Below, in pieces: positions 21,003 to 30,737 of a stretch of DNA of 49,475 bases (its first letter is position 1; each line of letters opens with the position of its first letter). A program made the position numbers and the translations under genes. Location: assembly GCA_001513075.1 (NCBI GenBank), contig LFSE01000036.1, forward strand, positions 1-49,475. The letters run 5' to 3'. The notes beneath the pieces are model-generated. The model made no database searches, was not told the DNA's origin, and saw nothing but the letters and a program-made list of their open reading frames with translations. The DNA is from Clostridiales bacterium DTU074. Lineage in GTDB: Bacteria; Bacillota; Clostridia; Caldicoprobacterales; Caldicoprobacteraceae.

Positions 21003-22409
21003 TCATTTGTCAGCGCTGTCTCCCGTCAAAAATCTGGCCTTAAGCTCAACAATGTTTTTCGTATTCCCGGTTATCCTGTAATCTTGATGAATCTGCAAGC
21101 CAACCACCCAAATTATGTTATGCTCATCGGTTACCAGCGGAATGCTATCCCTCTTCCTCCGGGGGATCTTATTGTCTATAAAATAGTCCTTGAGCTTTTT
21201 TACCCCCTCCATGCCAAAGGGTTTAAATCGATCGCCCTTTCTGCGCTTTCGCACCCTCAACCGTCCCCTTATAACATCACCATCTATATATATACACCAC
21301 GGGGATGAAAAGCAAACCTCCCGACGTTGTACATTCCGTGCAGCAATCTCCATACCTGTCTCCCTGATTATTACCTTGCCCGGAACATTCAAATGGTATT
21401 GGAACTCAATGGGGTGCTCCATGGTTTTATCACATGATAACACAACATGTCCGTAATCCTTGTAAACCACCACACCCCCCGGCAGCTGCAGCTCCGAACC
21501 CGTTGCTGAGCCGGACAACATATTAATCACACCGTCTATGTGATTGGCCTGTATCCCTTCAAGCCCTCTCAGGCGTTCCAAAGCCATCCTTAAAATTCGC
21601 CGTCTGACAGCAATGTGGCAGGACAAAAAGGCCTTTAAATCGAGCCCGATCTCATTGTTTTGGCCTGTAAACACCGTCATCCTTTCATACTGTTCCCTGC
21701 AATAATGGTCCAAAAATTCATCTTCATCGCGAATAAGAACCCCCATTCGAACAAGGACATCCACAATATTCGGGTTGAAGTTCTTTTGGATATAGGGTAT
21801 GAGCTGATACCGAATGCGATTTCGGGTATAGCCGGTATCGCGATTGGTTGCATCAATGCGAAAGCTTAACCCGTTGTCCCGGCAGTATTTTTCTATATCC
21901 CTCCGGGATACTTCCAAAAGGGGGCGTATATATTTGCCGTCACGTACAAATTCCATACCCTTCAAACCCCGCATGCCTGTACCGCGCAATATATTGTGGA
22001 GAATGGTTTCAGCCTGATCGTCCCGGTGATGCCCCAGCGCAATCTTATGGCCATCTATTTTTTCAAACACCTGGTCGAAAAAACGATAACGAACCATCCT
22101 TCCCGCTTCCTCTTCGGTAACGCCCATCTCCGCTGCCAGCTCGGGTACATTAAATTTCTCAATAAATAAAGGGACATCCCATTGCTGACATAATTGGACA
22201 ACAAAGTCCGCATCCTGATCAGCTTCTGTCCCTCTGATCCCATGATGTACGTGAGCAGCAAACAGCGTTAGGCCCATGGTTTGCCCAAACCGCTTTAAAA
22301 GGTGCAACAACGCTACTGAATCGGGGCCGCCGGAAAGCCCGACCAGTACCCGTTCCCCCGAAGACAGCATTTTATGCGTATGAATGGTATGGAGAACTCT
22401 GACAAGCAT
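21003..22409 (-). CDS. tilS: tRNA(Ile)-lysidine synthase TilS
   Basis: Converts the wobble cytidine of the CAU-anticodon tRNA-Ile to lysidine, so that it reads AUA; essential in most bacteria. 468 residues: an N-terminal PP-loop ATPase with SGGPDS (26-31) and the HHRDDQAETIL segment, a middle helical domain, and the C-terminal substrate-binding region ending near GDRFKPFGMEGVKKLKDYFID. Normal length for the long form. ATG at 22409 with AGGTGATT upstream. It has a clear promoter of its own between the spoIIE terminator and the gene, and leads into hpt. Confidence 0.96.
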   Translation of the reverse strand: MLVRVLHTIHTHKMLSSGERVLVGLSGGPDSVALLHLLKRFGQTMGLTLFAAHVHHGIRGTEADQDADFVVQLCQQWDVPLFIEKFNVPELAAEMGVTEEEAGRMVRYRFFDQVFEKIDGHKIALGHHRDDQAETILHNILRGTGMRGLKGMEFVRDGKYIRPLLEVSRRDIEKYCRDNGLSFRIDATNRDTGYTRNRIRYQLIPYIQKNFNPNIVDVLVRMGVLIRDEDEFLDHYCREQYERMTVFTGQNNEIGLDLKAFLSCHIAVRRRILRMALERLRGLEGIQANHIDGVINMLSGSATGSELQLPGGVVVYKDYGHVVLSCDKTMEHPIEFQYHLNVPGKVIIRETGMEIAARNVQRREVCFSSPWCIYIDGDVIRGRLRVRKRRKGDRFKPFGMEGVKKLKDYFIDNKIPRRKRDSIPLVTDEHNIIWVVGLQIHQDYRITGNTKNIVELKARFLTGDSADK

Positions 22410-22438
22410 TCAATCACCTATATAACCTGAATAAAAAC

Positions 22439-22467
22439 ATTGTAGCCTTTTTAATAATATTTTTCAA
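22439..22467 (-). promoter_or_regulatory. tilS: tilS promoter
   Basis: On minus, TTGAAA (22467-22462) and TACAAT (22444-22439) are spaced by exactly 17 bp, each 5 of 6 or better. Transcription would start about 25 nt before the tilS ATG. Confidence 0.7.
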
Positions 22468-22476
22468 GGGGGAATT

Positions 22477-22507
22477 TTATAAAAAGGCGGCTCTTGAAAA
22501 GCCGGCC
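22477..22507 (-). terminator. Intrinsic terminator of spoIIE
   Basis: On minus GGCCGGCT pairs with AGCCGCC across the loop TTTCAAG (one bulged C), followed by TTTTTAT. It lies 13 bp past the spoIIE stop and just before the tilS promoter. Confidence 0.75.
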
Positions 22508-22519
22508 AGATATAATTGA

Positions 22520-24913
22520 CTAAAGGCTGGGTTTCCATATTCTGCTGACCATTACCGTCATATCATCATTGGCTATGCCGTTCGTCTGTTTAAGGGCCTC
22601 TTCCATTATAAAATCAGCCATCTCCTGAGGGTTTCTGGTGCTGTAATTTGCAATTCTGCCGGCAAACCATTCATCCTGATCTAGTTCCGAATCTACGCTA
22701 TTTAATACTCCGTCGGTCACCATTATAATCATGTCCCCATCCTCAAGGATTACCTTAACGGTTTCAACTTGGATCTTGTCAAGTATCCCCATGGGCAGAG
22801 CGTGGGATTTTATAACATCCACCCGATCCTTTCTCTTGATAAAGGTTGACATCGCACCTATTTTAACTATATCGGCGCTGGCCCTGATTAGATCCACCAC
22901 ACAGAGATCTGCGGTAGCAAATATCTCATCCCTTGAACGGAGTATCAGCACCGAGTTAATTGTATGTACCGTCATATCGAGGTCAAAACCGGCTTCAAGA
23001 AAATTTTCCAGCAAGGACACCACCATACTGCTTTCAGCGTCGGCCCTGCTTCCCGAGCCCATGCCATCGCTCAAAGCCAGCATGTATTTCCCATCATCAA
23101 GGGGAATGGAGGAATAATTATCTCCGCAGGCATCGGCATATTGCTTTATCCTCCTTGCTACACCGGTCATAATTTTATACCTCTCTGCTTCAACAAACTG
23201 CAGAACACATTCCCTGCCACCGCTATTACATCTCTTAAAATTGCAGGACATGGGCTTTCTCAATATATCACCTATTACCCTTTCAACATGCCGGCTACAT
23301 TCCATCCGCCGGCCGCAGGACTTTTTTGTAACATTTACTTCGATCTTTCCGTCGGTCTTTTCCGCAACCGTTACTTCCCTTACACGTATTCCCTGCCTAT
23401 CCAGTTCAAACAATATGGCATCTTCAAGCTCCTTATTGAATTTGATATCCACATCAAGTTCACAGGCCAAACCGGTTATCAGCTTTGATATCCCTTCCAG
23501 CTGTCGTGCAACAAGGTTGCGGCATTCGTCTATCTTCTGGCGCCATCTATAGTTTATTCTGTACAGATCGTAAGCTTCATTCAGGATATCCAGCACAGTA
23601 TCCATTTGCAAACAATTTTCGCTAATAGCAGAGGGAATGCATTCCCGATCCGCCCTTCCCTTTGATTCGATTATGCTTATAATCTCAAACATGTTGTTGT
23701 ACGTGCTGTAAAAATTTCGCTGCCAGCAGGTTTTGTAAAGCCCGCAATTAATACACACCTGATTGACCGCCAGGTCAAGTAGTTTATTCAGATCCTCTTT
23801 CCCCGTCATAACATTATATTGGGACACCCTGGAGAACGCCTCTGCCAGTCTATGGTACACCTGCGAAAAAGCCTCCAACCTATTTACCATAAGCTCCTTA
23901 AGCCTGTTAGTGTGTCCCTGCCGGTTTCCCATCGCTTCGAATCTGACATCGGATAACTGCTTCAACCTTTCAATCATCTTCAGGGGTATGAGCATCGTAA
24001 TGCCGGCCGATACTCCAATTTCTCCAAACTGCAGCATGGTTTCAGTAGAACGATTAATATAGAATGTCATAAGGGCATTCGAAAGAAAAAATGCACAGCC
24101 GGACCCCAATCTTCCCAAACCCCGGAAAGTCCCTACAATGAGTCCGCAGACTGCAAAATGTCCGATAAACATCGGTTCCGTTTGTCCGGCCAGTGATGTG
24201 ACCAGACCTATCGTTCCGCCCACGGCGGCTCCCGTCCCAGGCCCGCCAATATATGAAAACAACAGAACCAAGGTAACGGCCAATATGTTTTTAATCGACA
24301 GCCCAAACAGATTAACATCCCATAAACCGACAACGAGAAGGGCCGCGAAAATACAAATGCTGACCATCTCTTGCTCGGATAAAACTCCTCGCTCCTCCGG
24401 CCGGACAAAAAGATCCACCACCGGCCCGTACACAAAAACCATTAAGAAGCCTATGATGCTTTCCAGACATGCTACAATCATATCATATATCAGAAAATTC
24501 TGCCGACTGATATACAGCAGATTTGCCAGTATCAGGATCACGAACACACCCAGCGCCGTATGAATATTCCTCCATCTTTTTAGCTTTGCCCTTAGGACAC
24601 GCCCGTATACATAAACAGCAAACACGGCCATTATGTATTTCAACGCAAAACTGTTAAATCCCGTGTGTACAAAACCAAGACTTGCAGCCAGCAGAAACAA
24701 GCCGCAGTTCCGCTTACGCTGCATTATACAGGCAAACAACACCACACCAAAAGGCGCAATCTCATTGAAGATAACGGCTCGTCCCATCAGAAAGCAAGAT
24801 GCCCACATCAGAATACTCTTTACCGCTTCCTTCCACTGAATTCCCGGCATTACAATATTTTTGGCCGTCTTTCCCGCTAAACCTCGGTATAGGTATTCTC
24901 CCTTTTGTGCCAT
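22520..24913 (-). CDS. spoIIE: Stage II sporulation protein E (SpoIIE), serine phosphatase
   Basis: SpoIIE dephosphorylates SpoIIAA-P in the forespore and so releases SigmaF; it also sits at the polar septum with FtsZ. The 797-residue protein has about ten membrane helices in its first third, a cytoplasmic middle region with cysteine-rich stretches, and a C-terminal PP2C domain with SDGMGSGSRAD (near 616), MVTDGVLN (near 730) and a final NDDMTVMV. The frame stays open upstream to a TTG at 25048, but the likely promoter (24965-24997) lies inside that extension, so translation must begin after it. The ATG at 24913 (MAQKGEYLYRG) has GGTGGTG upstream and aligns with the start of known SpoIIE. Confidence 0.95.
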   Translation of the reverse strand: MAQKGEYLYRGLAGKTAKNIVMPGIQWKEAVKSILMWASCFLMGRAVIFNEIAPFGVVLFACIMQRKRNCGLFLLAASLGFVHTGFNSFALKYIMAVFAVYVYGRVLRAKLKRWRNIHTALGVFVILILANLLYISRQNFLIYDMIVACLESIIGFLMVFVYGPVVDLFVRPEERGVLSEQEMVSICIFAALLVVGLWDVNLFGLSIKNILAVTLVLLFSYIGGPGTGAAVGGTIGLVTSLAGQTEPMFIGHFAVCGLIVGTFRGLGRLGSGCAFFLSNALMTFYINRSTETMLQFGEIGVSAGITMLIPLKMIERLKQLSDVRFEAMGNRQGHTNRLKELMVNRLEAFSQVYHRLAEAFSRVSQYNVMTGKEDLNKLLDLAVNQVCINCGLYKTCWQRNFYSTYNNMFEIISIIESKGRADRECIPSAISENCLQMDTVLDILNEAYDLYRINYRWRQKIDECRNLVARQLEGISKLITGLACELDVDIKFNKELEDAILFELDRQGIRVREVTVAEKTDGKIEVNVTKKSCGRRMECSRHVERVIGDILRKPMSCNFKRCNSGGRECVLQFVEAERYKIMTGVARRIKQYADACGDNYSSIPLDDGKYMLALSDGMGSGSRADAESSMVVSLLENFLEAGFDLDMTVHTINSVLILRSRDEIFATADLCVVDLIRASADIVKIGAMSTFIKRKDRVDVIKSHALPMGILDKIQVETVKVILEDGDMIIMVTDGVLNSVDSELDQDEWFAGRIANYSTRNPQEMADFIMEEALKQTNGIANDDMTVMVSRIWKPSL

Positions 24914-24964
24914 AAAGCACACCACCCATAAAGCCATAGTCCGCATTACAAAATAAGCAAGGAC

Positions 24965-24997
24965 ATTATACCAGAGGCCGGACAAATATTTTGTCAA
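24965..24997 (-). promoter_or_regulatory. spoIIE: spoIIE promoter with a 21-bp spacer (Spo0A-class)
   Basis: Perfect TTGACA (24997-24992) and perfect TATAAT (24970-24965) on minus are separated by 21 bp. Ordinary SigA promoters have 16-18 bp; the Spo0A-activated spoIIE and spoIIG promoters of Bacillus subtilis have 21 and 22 bp. TGTCGGA (25031-25025), one base off the 0A box TGTCGAA, lies 27 bp upstream. Start of transcription is expected near 24958, 45 nt before the ATG. Confidence 0.8.
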
Positions 24998-25024
24998 TAT
25001 TTGGGAAATGTATCTCAAAAACTT

Positions 25025-25031
25025 TCCGACA
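25025..25031 (-). promoter_or_regulatory. Possible Spo0A box
   Basis: TGTCGGA on minus matches 6 of 7 positions of the 0A box TGNCGAA pattern. Its location, upstream of a -35 box with a long spacer in front of spoIIE, is what makes it credible; alone the match would mean little. Confidence 0.4.
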
Positions 25032-25161
25032 TATTGTACAAACACCAAACATGGCTTATCTTTTTTCTCTTAAAGCAGGTTGCGAGTTTTCAACTGCCGG
25101 AATTCAACAGGGGTAAAGGGAGCGATCAAAGTATAACCGCAAACTATATGCTTTTCCTCAC

Positions 25162-25421
25162 ATATGATTTAATATGATTTAACAGAATTGTTCGTATTTG
25201 GAAAGACGGGTACGCAGCCATGATATGCGGACCTACAGTTGGCAGCCATAACTGAAACATAAAGCAGCCATAAAACCGAAACATAAAAAATAATGGCAGG
25301 ATAATAGGCTGCCGGCATTATCCGACAGCCTACACAGCAATCAATCGGGACTAAACTCATCGTGACCGTTGCAAATTTGACAGACAAAGCGTGCCTACAC
25401 AGCATTCAATCGGGGCTAAAC
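25162..25421. repeat. Repeat-rich intergenic stretch upstream of spoIIE
   Basis: The gap from the spoIIE promoter to the ATPase operon (25049-25460) has no credible gene but several repeat pairs. atatgattta occurs twice in tandem (25162-25181). A unit of 22-24 bp beginning gcagccata and ending gaaacataaa occurs twice in tandem (25242-25263, 25264-25287). A 28-bp unit beginning cctacacagc occurs at 25329-25356 and 25394-25421 with two mismatches. taggctg / cagccta (25306-25312 / 25326-25332) can pair. The repeats look like local duplications, not a mobile element. Confidence 0.75.
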
Positions 25422-25460
25422 CCTGTCCTATAACAATTAAAAACAGTTTTTGCAAGTTTG

Positions 25461-26108
25461 CTATAGAGCCGCATCCTTCTTTTCCAGCATATCCTTTACC
25501 TTCATCAGCCTGGTGCGGTTTCCCCTCTCGTCTTCATCCAGCTTCATTGTAATATATCTGATGGTCTCCTCGAGCTGGGGGATTACAATGTATTCCAGCG
25601 CATTTACCCTTCGCCGGGTTTTTTCTATTTCATCGGCCAGCATCTGGCATGTCTTTTCCACCTGGGCCAGCTCTATCATCAGGGGAAGAATCCCCGACAG
25701 GGTTACAATAGCTCCGTCCAGCTCAGCGGAAGTGGTGGAAAAGCTGTAGGGGTAGGGAGATACATCCTCGTCGGTCTCTTCCCTGTACTCTATAACCGGA
25801 ACGACCACCCCCATGACATTGTCGGTTGAAGGCTTTATCTCAACCCTTCGGCTGGGAAACATTATCGCCTCCTCCAAAAACTCGGAGGACATAACAGCCC
25901 GTGTCATCAAAAAATCCTTAAGGGCCTGGGTTAATTTTCCTTCCATCTCTTCCCTCAATTTCTTATTTTGCCTTACCAGATCCACAAACCGGCGTACCAT
26001 CTCATCCCGCTTGTCCTTCAGCAGCTTATGACCTCTAACGGCCACCTGAAGCCTTTCTTTCAAACGGGTAAGCTCCATCCTCGTGGGATTGACCCTCATT
26101 ACCGCCAT
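25461..26108 (-). CDS. atpD: A/V-type ATPase subunit D
   Basis: Subunit D is the long coiled-coil rotor shaft of the catalytic head. 215 residues; begins MAVMRVNPTRMELTRLKERL, the family's characteristic start (NPTR..L..L...L), and is largely two long helices with a short middle segment. Last gene of the nine-gene operon, 3 bp after atpB. ATG 26108 is used; an internal ATG four codons in is possible. Confidence 0.95.
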   Translation of the reverse strand: MAVMRVNPTRMELTRLKERLQVAVRGHKLLKDKRDEMVRRFVDLVRQNKKLREEMEGKLTQALKDFLMTRAVMSSEFLEEAIMFPSRRVEIKPSTDNVMGVVVPVIEYREETDEDVSPYPYSFSTTSAELDGAIVTLSGILPLMIELAQVEKTCQMLADEIEKTRRRVNALEYIVIPQLEETIRYITMKLDEDERGNRTRLMKVKDMLEKKDAAL

Positions 26109-26111
26109 ATA

Positions 26112-27497
26112 TTAATCAGCCCCTTTTTTATCGGGAAGGTATTTGTCGATGTATTCATCCCGTATACGCCTGAGCTCACTTCTGGGTAATATTGACAAAA
26201 GTTCCCAGCCAAGATCCAAAGTCTCCTCTATGGAACGGTTGGTTTCGTATCCCTGGGACACGTAGCGCATCTCAAACTCATCCGCAAACTTGGCATAGAG
26301 CTTATCCACATCGCTGAGGGCAGCTTCCCCAAGAACGACGGCCAGCTCCTTTGCCTCCTTGCCTCTGGCATAGGCAGCAAACAGCTGGTTCATGGTGTCG
26401 GCATGATCCTCCCGGGTCTTACCCTCGCCAATTCCCTTATCCTTGAGACGGGACAGGGATGGCAAAACATCAATGGGAGGAGATACGCCCTTTCGATGCA
26501 GCTCCCTGCTCAGAATGATCTGACCTTCGGTAATATACCCCGTTAAGTCCGGAATGGGATGGGTCTTATCATCCTCCGGCATGGTCAATATGGGTATCTG
26601 GGTAATTGAACCCTTCTTCCCCCGTATTCTTCCCGCCCTCTCGTACATGGTGGCCAGGTCGGTATACATATACCCGGGATAACCCCGGCGTCCCGGCACC
26701 TCCTTGCGGGCTGCCGACACCTCCCTGAGGGCTTCGGCATAATTGGTAATGTCGGTAAGTATTACCAGCACATGCATGTCTTCCTCGTAGGCAAGATATT
26801 CAGCCGCCGTCAAGGCCATGCGGGGTGTTGAAATACGCTCAATAGCAGGATCATTGGCCAGATTCATAAACAGAACCGCCCTATCGATGGCTCCGGTTCT
26901 GCGGAAATCCGAAACAAAGAAATCGGCCTCTTCAAACGTTATACCTATAGCAGCAAAAACTACGGCAAATTCGCTTTCGCTTCCCAGCACCTGTGCCTGC
27001 CGTGCAATCTGGGCAGCCAGCTGGGCATGGGGCAATCCCGCACCTGAAAACACCGGCAGCTTTTGCCCACGAACCAATGTATTTAAACCATCAATGGCGG
27101 AAATACCGGTTTGGATAAACTCGGAAGGATAATCCCTTGCAGCAGGATTTATGGGCTCGCCATTGATGTCCATTCGTTTTTTGGGGATTATATCCGGTCC
27201 ACCGTCTATCGTTCTGCCCATTCCGTCGAATACCCGTCCCAGCATGTCCCTTGATACACCCAGCTCAATGCTTCTGCCGAGAAACCGGGCTTTGCTGTCG
27301 GAAATCCTCAATCCATGGGACCCCTCAAACAGCTGGACTAGGGCTTTATCTCCATCTACCTCCAAAACCCGGCCTCTCCGAACTTCACCATTGGCCTGTT
27401 CAATTTCAACCAATTCGTTGAATTTGGCCCCCTCAACATGCTCAACCAGCATCAGCGGCCCTACTACCTCGGTTATGGTTCTGTATTCCTTAAGCAT
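26112..27497 (-). CDS. atpB: A/V-type ATPase subunit B (regulatory, non-catalytic)
   Basis: 461 residues, related to the catalytic subunit but without a working P-loop: at the Walker A position it reads [15 protein letters not shown] instead of GxxxxGKT, as expected for B. Conserved [21 protein letters not shown] precedes it. Three B alternate with three A in the head. ATG 27497 follows AGGGAGG, and the gene overlaps the end of atpA by 8 bp, which suggests translational coupling. Confidence 0.97.
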   Translation of the reverse strand: MLKEYRTITEVVGPLMLVEHVEGAKFNELVEIEQANGEVRRGRVLEVDGDKALVQLFEGSHGLRISDSKARFLGRSIELGVSRDMLGRVFDGMGRTIDGGPDIIPKKRMDINGEPINPAARDYPSEFIQTGISAIDGLNTLVRGQKLPVFSGAGLPHAQLAAQIARQAQVLGSESEFAVVFAAIGITFEEADFFVSDFRRTGAIDRAVLFMNLANDPAIERISTPRMALTAAEYLAYEEDMHVLVILTDITNYAEALREVSAARKEVPGRRGYPGYMYTDLATMYERAGRIRGKKGSITQIPILTMPEDDKTHPIPDLTGYITEGQIILSRELHRKGVSPPIDVLPSLSRLKDKGIGEGKTREDHADTMNQLFAAYARGKEAKELAVVLGEAALSDVDKLYAKFADEFEMRYVSQGYETNRSIEETLDLGWELLSILPRSELRRIRDEYIDKYLPDKKGAD

Positions 27498-29262
27498 AGA
27501 CCAATCCTCCCTCTGATGTCAGAGACGACATCTGCTCCCTCAACTCTTTCATAATATCATCCAACTGGCTCAACCGATCCTCCGGGATATATTTGGCACG
27601 GCCGATACGCTCTCGAACCGGAAGGTTTGTAACCTGGCTCAATTCGGCTCCTGCTTCAAGGGCCTGCTGCCCCAGACGGTGGAATTCAAGGATCAGTTTG
27701 AGCATTCTGTACTGCTTGTCAAGAGAGGTATAGGTATCAACATCATGGAAGGCATTCTGGTGCAGATAGTCTTCTCTGATGGATCTGGCCGTCTCCAGCA
27801 CCAGCCGATCCTTCACCGACAAGGCATCCACGCCCACCAGTCTGACTATCTCTTCCAGCTGAGATTCTTCCTGGAGTAATGTCATAGCCTCCCGTCTCAG
27901 CTTAACCCATTCTTCCGACACTTCCCCGGCGTACCATTCGTCCAGGCGATCCAGGTACAGCGAATAGCTGGTCAGCCAGTTGATGGCCGGAAAATGCCTG
28001 CGGTATGCCAGCTGAGAATCAAGGCCCCAGAATACCTTGACAATACGCAAAGTGGCCTGGGTAACCGGCTCGGAAAAATCGCCTCCGGGCGGAGAGACGG
28101 CACCGATAGCCGTTATGGTTCCCTCGCGTTTATCCTGCCCGAAACATATTACCCGGCCGGCCCGTTCGTAAAACTCGGCAAGCCGGGAACCGAGATATGC
28201 GGGATAGCCCTCTTCTCCCGGCATTTCTTCCAATCGGCCCGACATCTCGCGAAGAGCTTCCGCCCACCTTGATGTTGAATCAGCCATAATGGCAACGCTG
28301 TAGCCCATATCTCTGAAATATTCGGCAATCGTTATTCCCGTATAAATGGATGCCTCACGGGCAGCCACCGGCATGTCGGAGGTATTGGCAATAAGCACAG
28401 TACGCTTCATAAGCGGTTCCCCGGTCTTAGGATCTTTAAGGCGGGGAAACTCCATAAGAACATCGGTCATCTCATTGCCCCGCTCACCGCATCCCACGTA
28501 CACTATAATGTCGGCATCAGCCCACTTGGCCAGCTGATGCTGTACCACCGTTTTACCGCTGCCAAAAGGCCCGGGGACGGCAGCCACCCCGCCTTTTGCT
28601 ACCGGAAAAAAGGTATCTATAACCCGCTGTCCCGTCAGCATAGGAAAGGCAGGCGGCAGTTTTTCTCTGTATTTTCTGCCAATACGCACAGGCGTACGCT
28701 GCATCATCGTTATATCAACCAGTGTTCCATCATCGCTTTTAACCTTGGCAATGGGTTCAACAATGGTAGCCTGCCCCTGGTGTATCCACTCGACGGTTCC
28801 CCTTATACCAGCCGGCACCATTATGCGATGTTCCACTATGGGGGTCTCCTGCACCACCCCTACTATATCGCCGGTTTCCACCCTGTCCCCCGGCTTTGCC
28901 CGGGGAACGAATTCCCATTTTCGTTCCCGGTCTAAAGGGGGCACCTCTACCCCCCTGACGATCCTGTCTCCCACCTTTTCCCTGATAAGGGTGAGCGGTC
29001 GCTGAATTCCGTCAAATATGGATTCTACAAGACCCGGACCCAGTTCCACGCTTAAAGGCTCACCTGTGGAATACACCGGTTCCCCCGGCCCCAGTCCGGA
29101 TGTCTCTTCATAAACCTGAATCGAAGCTCTATCCCCCCGCAACTCGATTATCTCGCCAATAAGTCGCCTGTCGCTCACCCGAACCACGTCAAACATCTTT
29201 GCATCAGCCATTCCTTCAGCTACAACAAGTGGTCCGGATACTTTAACGATTCTACCCTGCAT
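27490..29262 (-). CDS. atpA: A/V-type ATPase catalytic subunit A
   Basis: 590 residues. The P-loop GPFGSGKT (231-238) is intact, and the roughly 90-residue non-homologous insertion that separates A/V-type from F-type subunits is present between the N-terminal barrel and the nucleotide domain (about 110-200). It hydrolyses or makes ATP at the A/B interface. ATG 29262 follows a GGGTAGG site and begins 7 bp after atpF. Confidence 0.98.
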   Translation of the reverse strand: MQGRIVKVSGPLVVAEGMADAKMFDVVRVSDRRLIGEIIELRGDRASIQVYEETSGLGPGEPVYSTGEPLSVELGPGLVESIFDGIQRPLTLIREKVGDRIVRGVEVPPLDRERKWEFVPRAKPGDRVETGDIVGVVQETPIVEHRIMVPAGIRGTVEWIHQGQATIVEPIAKVKSDDGTLVDITMMQRTPVRIGRKYREKLPPAFPMLTGQRVIDTFFPVAKGGVAAVPGPFGSGKTVVQHQLAKWADADIIVYVGCGERGNEMTDVLMEFPRLKDPKTGEPLMKRTVLIANTSDMPVAAREASIYTGITIAEYFRDMGYSVAIMADSTSRWAEALREMSGRLEEMPGEEGYPAYLGSRLAEFYERAGRVICFGQDKREGTITAIGAVSPPGGDFSEPVTQATLRIVKVFWGLDSQLAYRRHFPAINWLTSYSLYLDRLDEWYAGEVSEEWVKLRREAMTLLQEESQLEEIVRLVGVDALSVKDRLVLETARSIREDYLHQNAFHDVDTYTSLDKQYRMLKLILEFHRLGQQALEAGAELSQVTNLPVRERIGRAKYIPEDRLSQLDDIMKELREQMSSLTSEGGLVYA

Positions 29263-29269
29263 AGCTTAC

Positions 29270-29599
29270 CTACCCTCGCTCTCCAAATAATATGTCAACT
29301 CCCAAGGCCTTTTCCACACTGGCTTTAACGCCCTTAAGTCCAAGCCCCAGGCTCCCCGCATTGTTCGGAATAAGCGTGATAACCGGAAAAGGCACGGTAC
29401 TGTATCTTTCAATGGTCTCCTTAATATGTTCAGCAATGTTCTCGGTTAGGAAAAGAACTGCATACTTTTCCTTAGCCAGCCTGTGAATCAGCCTGGCAGC
29501 CTCTTCAGGCTGTGTTACGGGAAACACCGAAAGGCCTAACGCCTTAAACCCAAGTATGGAATCCCTGTCGCCTATAACTCCCATTTTATACATAGACAT
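29270..29599 (-). CDS. atpF: A/V-type ATPase subunit F
   Basis: 109-residue CheY-like subunit of the central stalk (NtpG in Enterococcus hirae naming). Pattern: KMGVIGDRDSILGFKALGLSVF at the start and FPVITLIPNNAG before the C-terminal helix. Start set at ATG 29599, which has GAGAGG 7 nt upstream; this overlaps the end of atpC by 14 bp. Two further in-frame ATGs lie just downstream. Confidence 0.93.
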   Translation of the reverse strand: MSMYKMGVIGDRDSILGFKALGLSVFPVTQPEEAARLIHRLAKEKYAVLFLTENIAEHIKETIERYSTVPFPVITLIPNNAGSLGLGLKGVKASVEKALGVDILFGERG

Positions 29600-30590
29600 C
29601 ACGTAACCTCTCACGAATTCTTTCTGCAGGCATGTTGTTGAGCTTACCCACCATAATTATGCGAATCAGCTTGATCTCATTTTCCTTACCCAGCAGGTAC
29701 CCTGCTATTGCCTCTATCCCAAAAGGATTGTGTTTGCCCGCTCTTACGTATTCAAGCAGATAATTATCCATCAATCTTTCAAAGGCCGTTAAATTTCCGC
29801 TTCTTAGAAAGTCCTGGATACCCTCGGCTGCCAATTTGCCGTAGGGAGTATATTCCAACGTGCTTATTATACTCTCATAGGGCTGGTCAATGGCATTGGC
29901 AAAATAGGCAATATCCAAATCGCCATACGGGATCAGCAGCCTTTTTAAAAATTCAAAATCTTCGCCTAACCTTTTAGCACGCAGAAGCGAACGGAGATTG
30001 ACAAGATCCACCTGCTTTTTAAAATATTGGGTGACAAATGAATTCCTTTTCCTTCGGCAAACACCAAAAATATGATCATACATGGCCCGATCCAGCACGA
30101 TATCTATCTTCTGAGGATCGATCCTGAGGGTGAACATCTCTTTAATCTGTCCAACCGCATCCCCCATAAACCGGGGCAATGTCTTGTTTTCTTCAGCCTC
30201 AAGCCCGGCCTTCAAAACCTCAATGGGTACAGTCCCCATATCGGATAAAGCCAAAGCATCATTTTCACTGCCGGAATACATACTTTTCAGCATAACCTTT
30301 AGATTATGAAAATCATATTTCAGAAAAAACAAGCCCACCATATCCGGGTCGGGAGAGATCTCATCAATAAATTCGCGAACCCGCTTCATCTCCCTGGTCA
30401 GCATTTCCTCATAATCGTAAGGAGAAGACAGCTCAGAAACAAGAGGAGCATAGCTTGTCTCAGCCAAGATCTTTAGCACATCCCCGGCTGAAGGGGCATC
30501 CGCCATCCGCTCAATCCTGTCACGGCTCAACAACTTTGTCTCCAAAACCCGTACCCGGGCCACACCATATGCATAGCTGGGCTGAGGCAT
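29586..30590 (-). CDS. atpC: A/V-type ATPase subunit C
   Basis: 334-residue, mostly helical subunit (NtpC / yeast Vma6 d type) that caps the membrane ring and links it to the central stalk. Typical start YAYGVARVRVLETKLLS and typical ending with KHNPFGIEAIAGYLLGKENEIKLIRIIMVGKLN. The ATG at 30590 with AAAGGATG is chosen; the frame runs on to a TTG at 30707, but family length and Shine-Dalgarno favour 30590. A 147-bp gap separates it from atpE, the widest within the operon. Confidence 0.93.
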   Translation of the reverse strand: MPQPSYAYGVARVRVLETKLLSRDRIERMADAPSAGDVLKILAETSYAPLVSELSSPYDYEEMLTREMKRVREFIDEISPDPDMVGLFFLKYDFHNLKVMLKSMYSGSENDALALSDMGTVPIEVLKAGLEAEENKTLPRFMGDAVGQIKEMFTLRIDPQKIDIVLDRAMYDHIFGVCRRKRNSFVTQYFKKQVDLVNLRSLLRAKRLGEDFEFLKRLLIPYGDLDIAYFANAIDQPYESIISTLEYTPYGKLAAEGIQDFLRSGNLTAFERLMDNYLLEYVRAGKHNPFGIEAIAGYLLGKENEIKLIRIIMVGKLNNMPAERIRERLRDVYV

Positions 30591-30737
30591 TCTATCATCC
30601 TTTCTATGTAAAGCTGGTACAGCAAACAAATTGGCCTGATCACAAAAAGCCAATGCTATTATTCCCGGAAAAGTACCCATACTGCCATATATCATCAGCT
30701 TATTCAAATATATCCCGTAAAACTCCCGTTTGGCGGT

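Noticed and set aside
24914-25048. 45-codon upstream extension of spoIIE from a TTG
   Set aside because: The best promoter for the gene lies inside it, there is no Shine-Dalgarno at the TTG, and known SpoIIE proteins begin near the ATG at 24913.
25169-25405. Minus-strand frame of 78 codons between atpD and spoIIE
   Set aside because: It runs through the direct repeats, has no good ribosome site and no family likeness; the frame is most likely chance.
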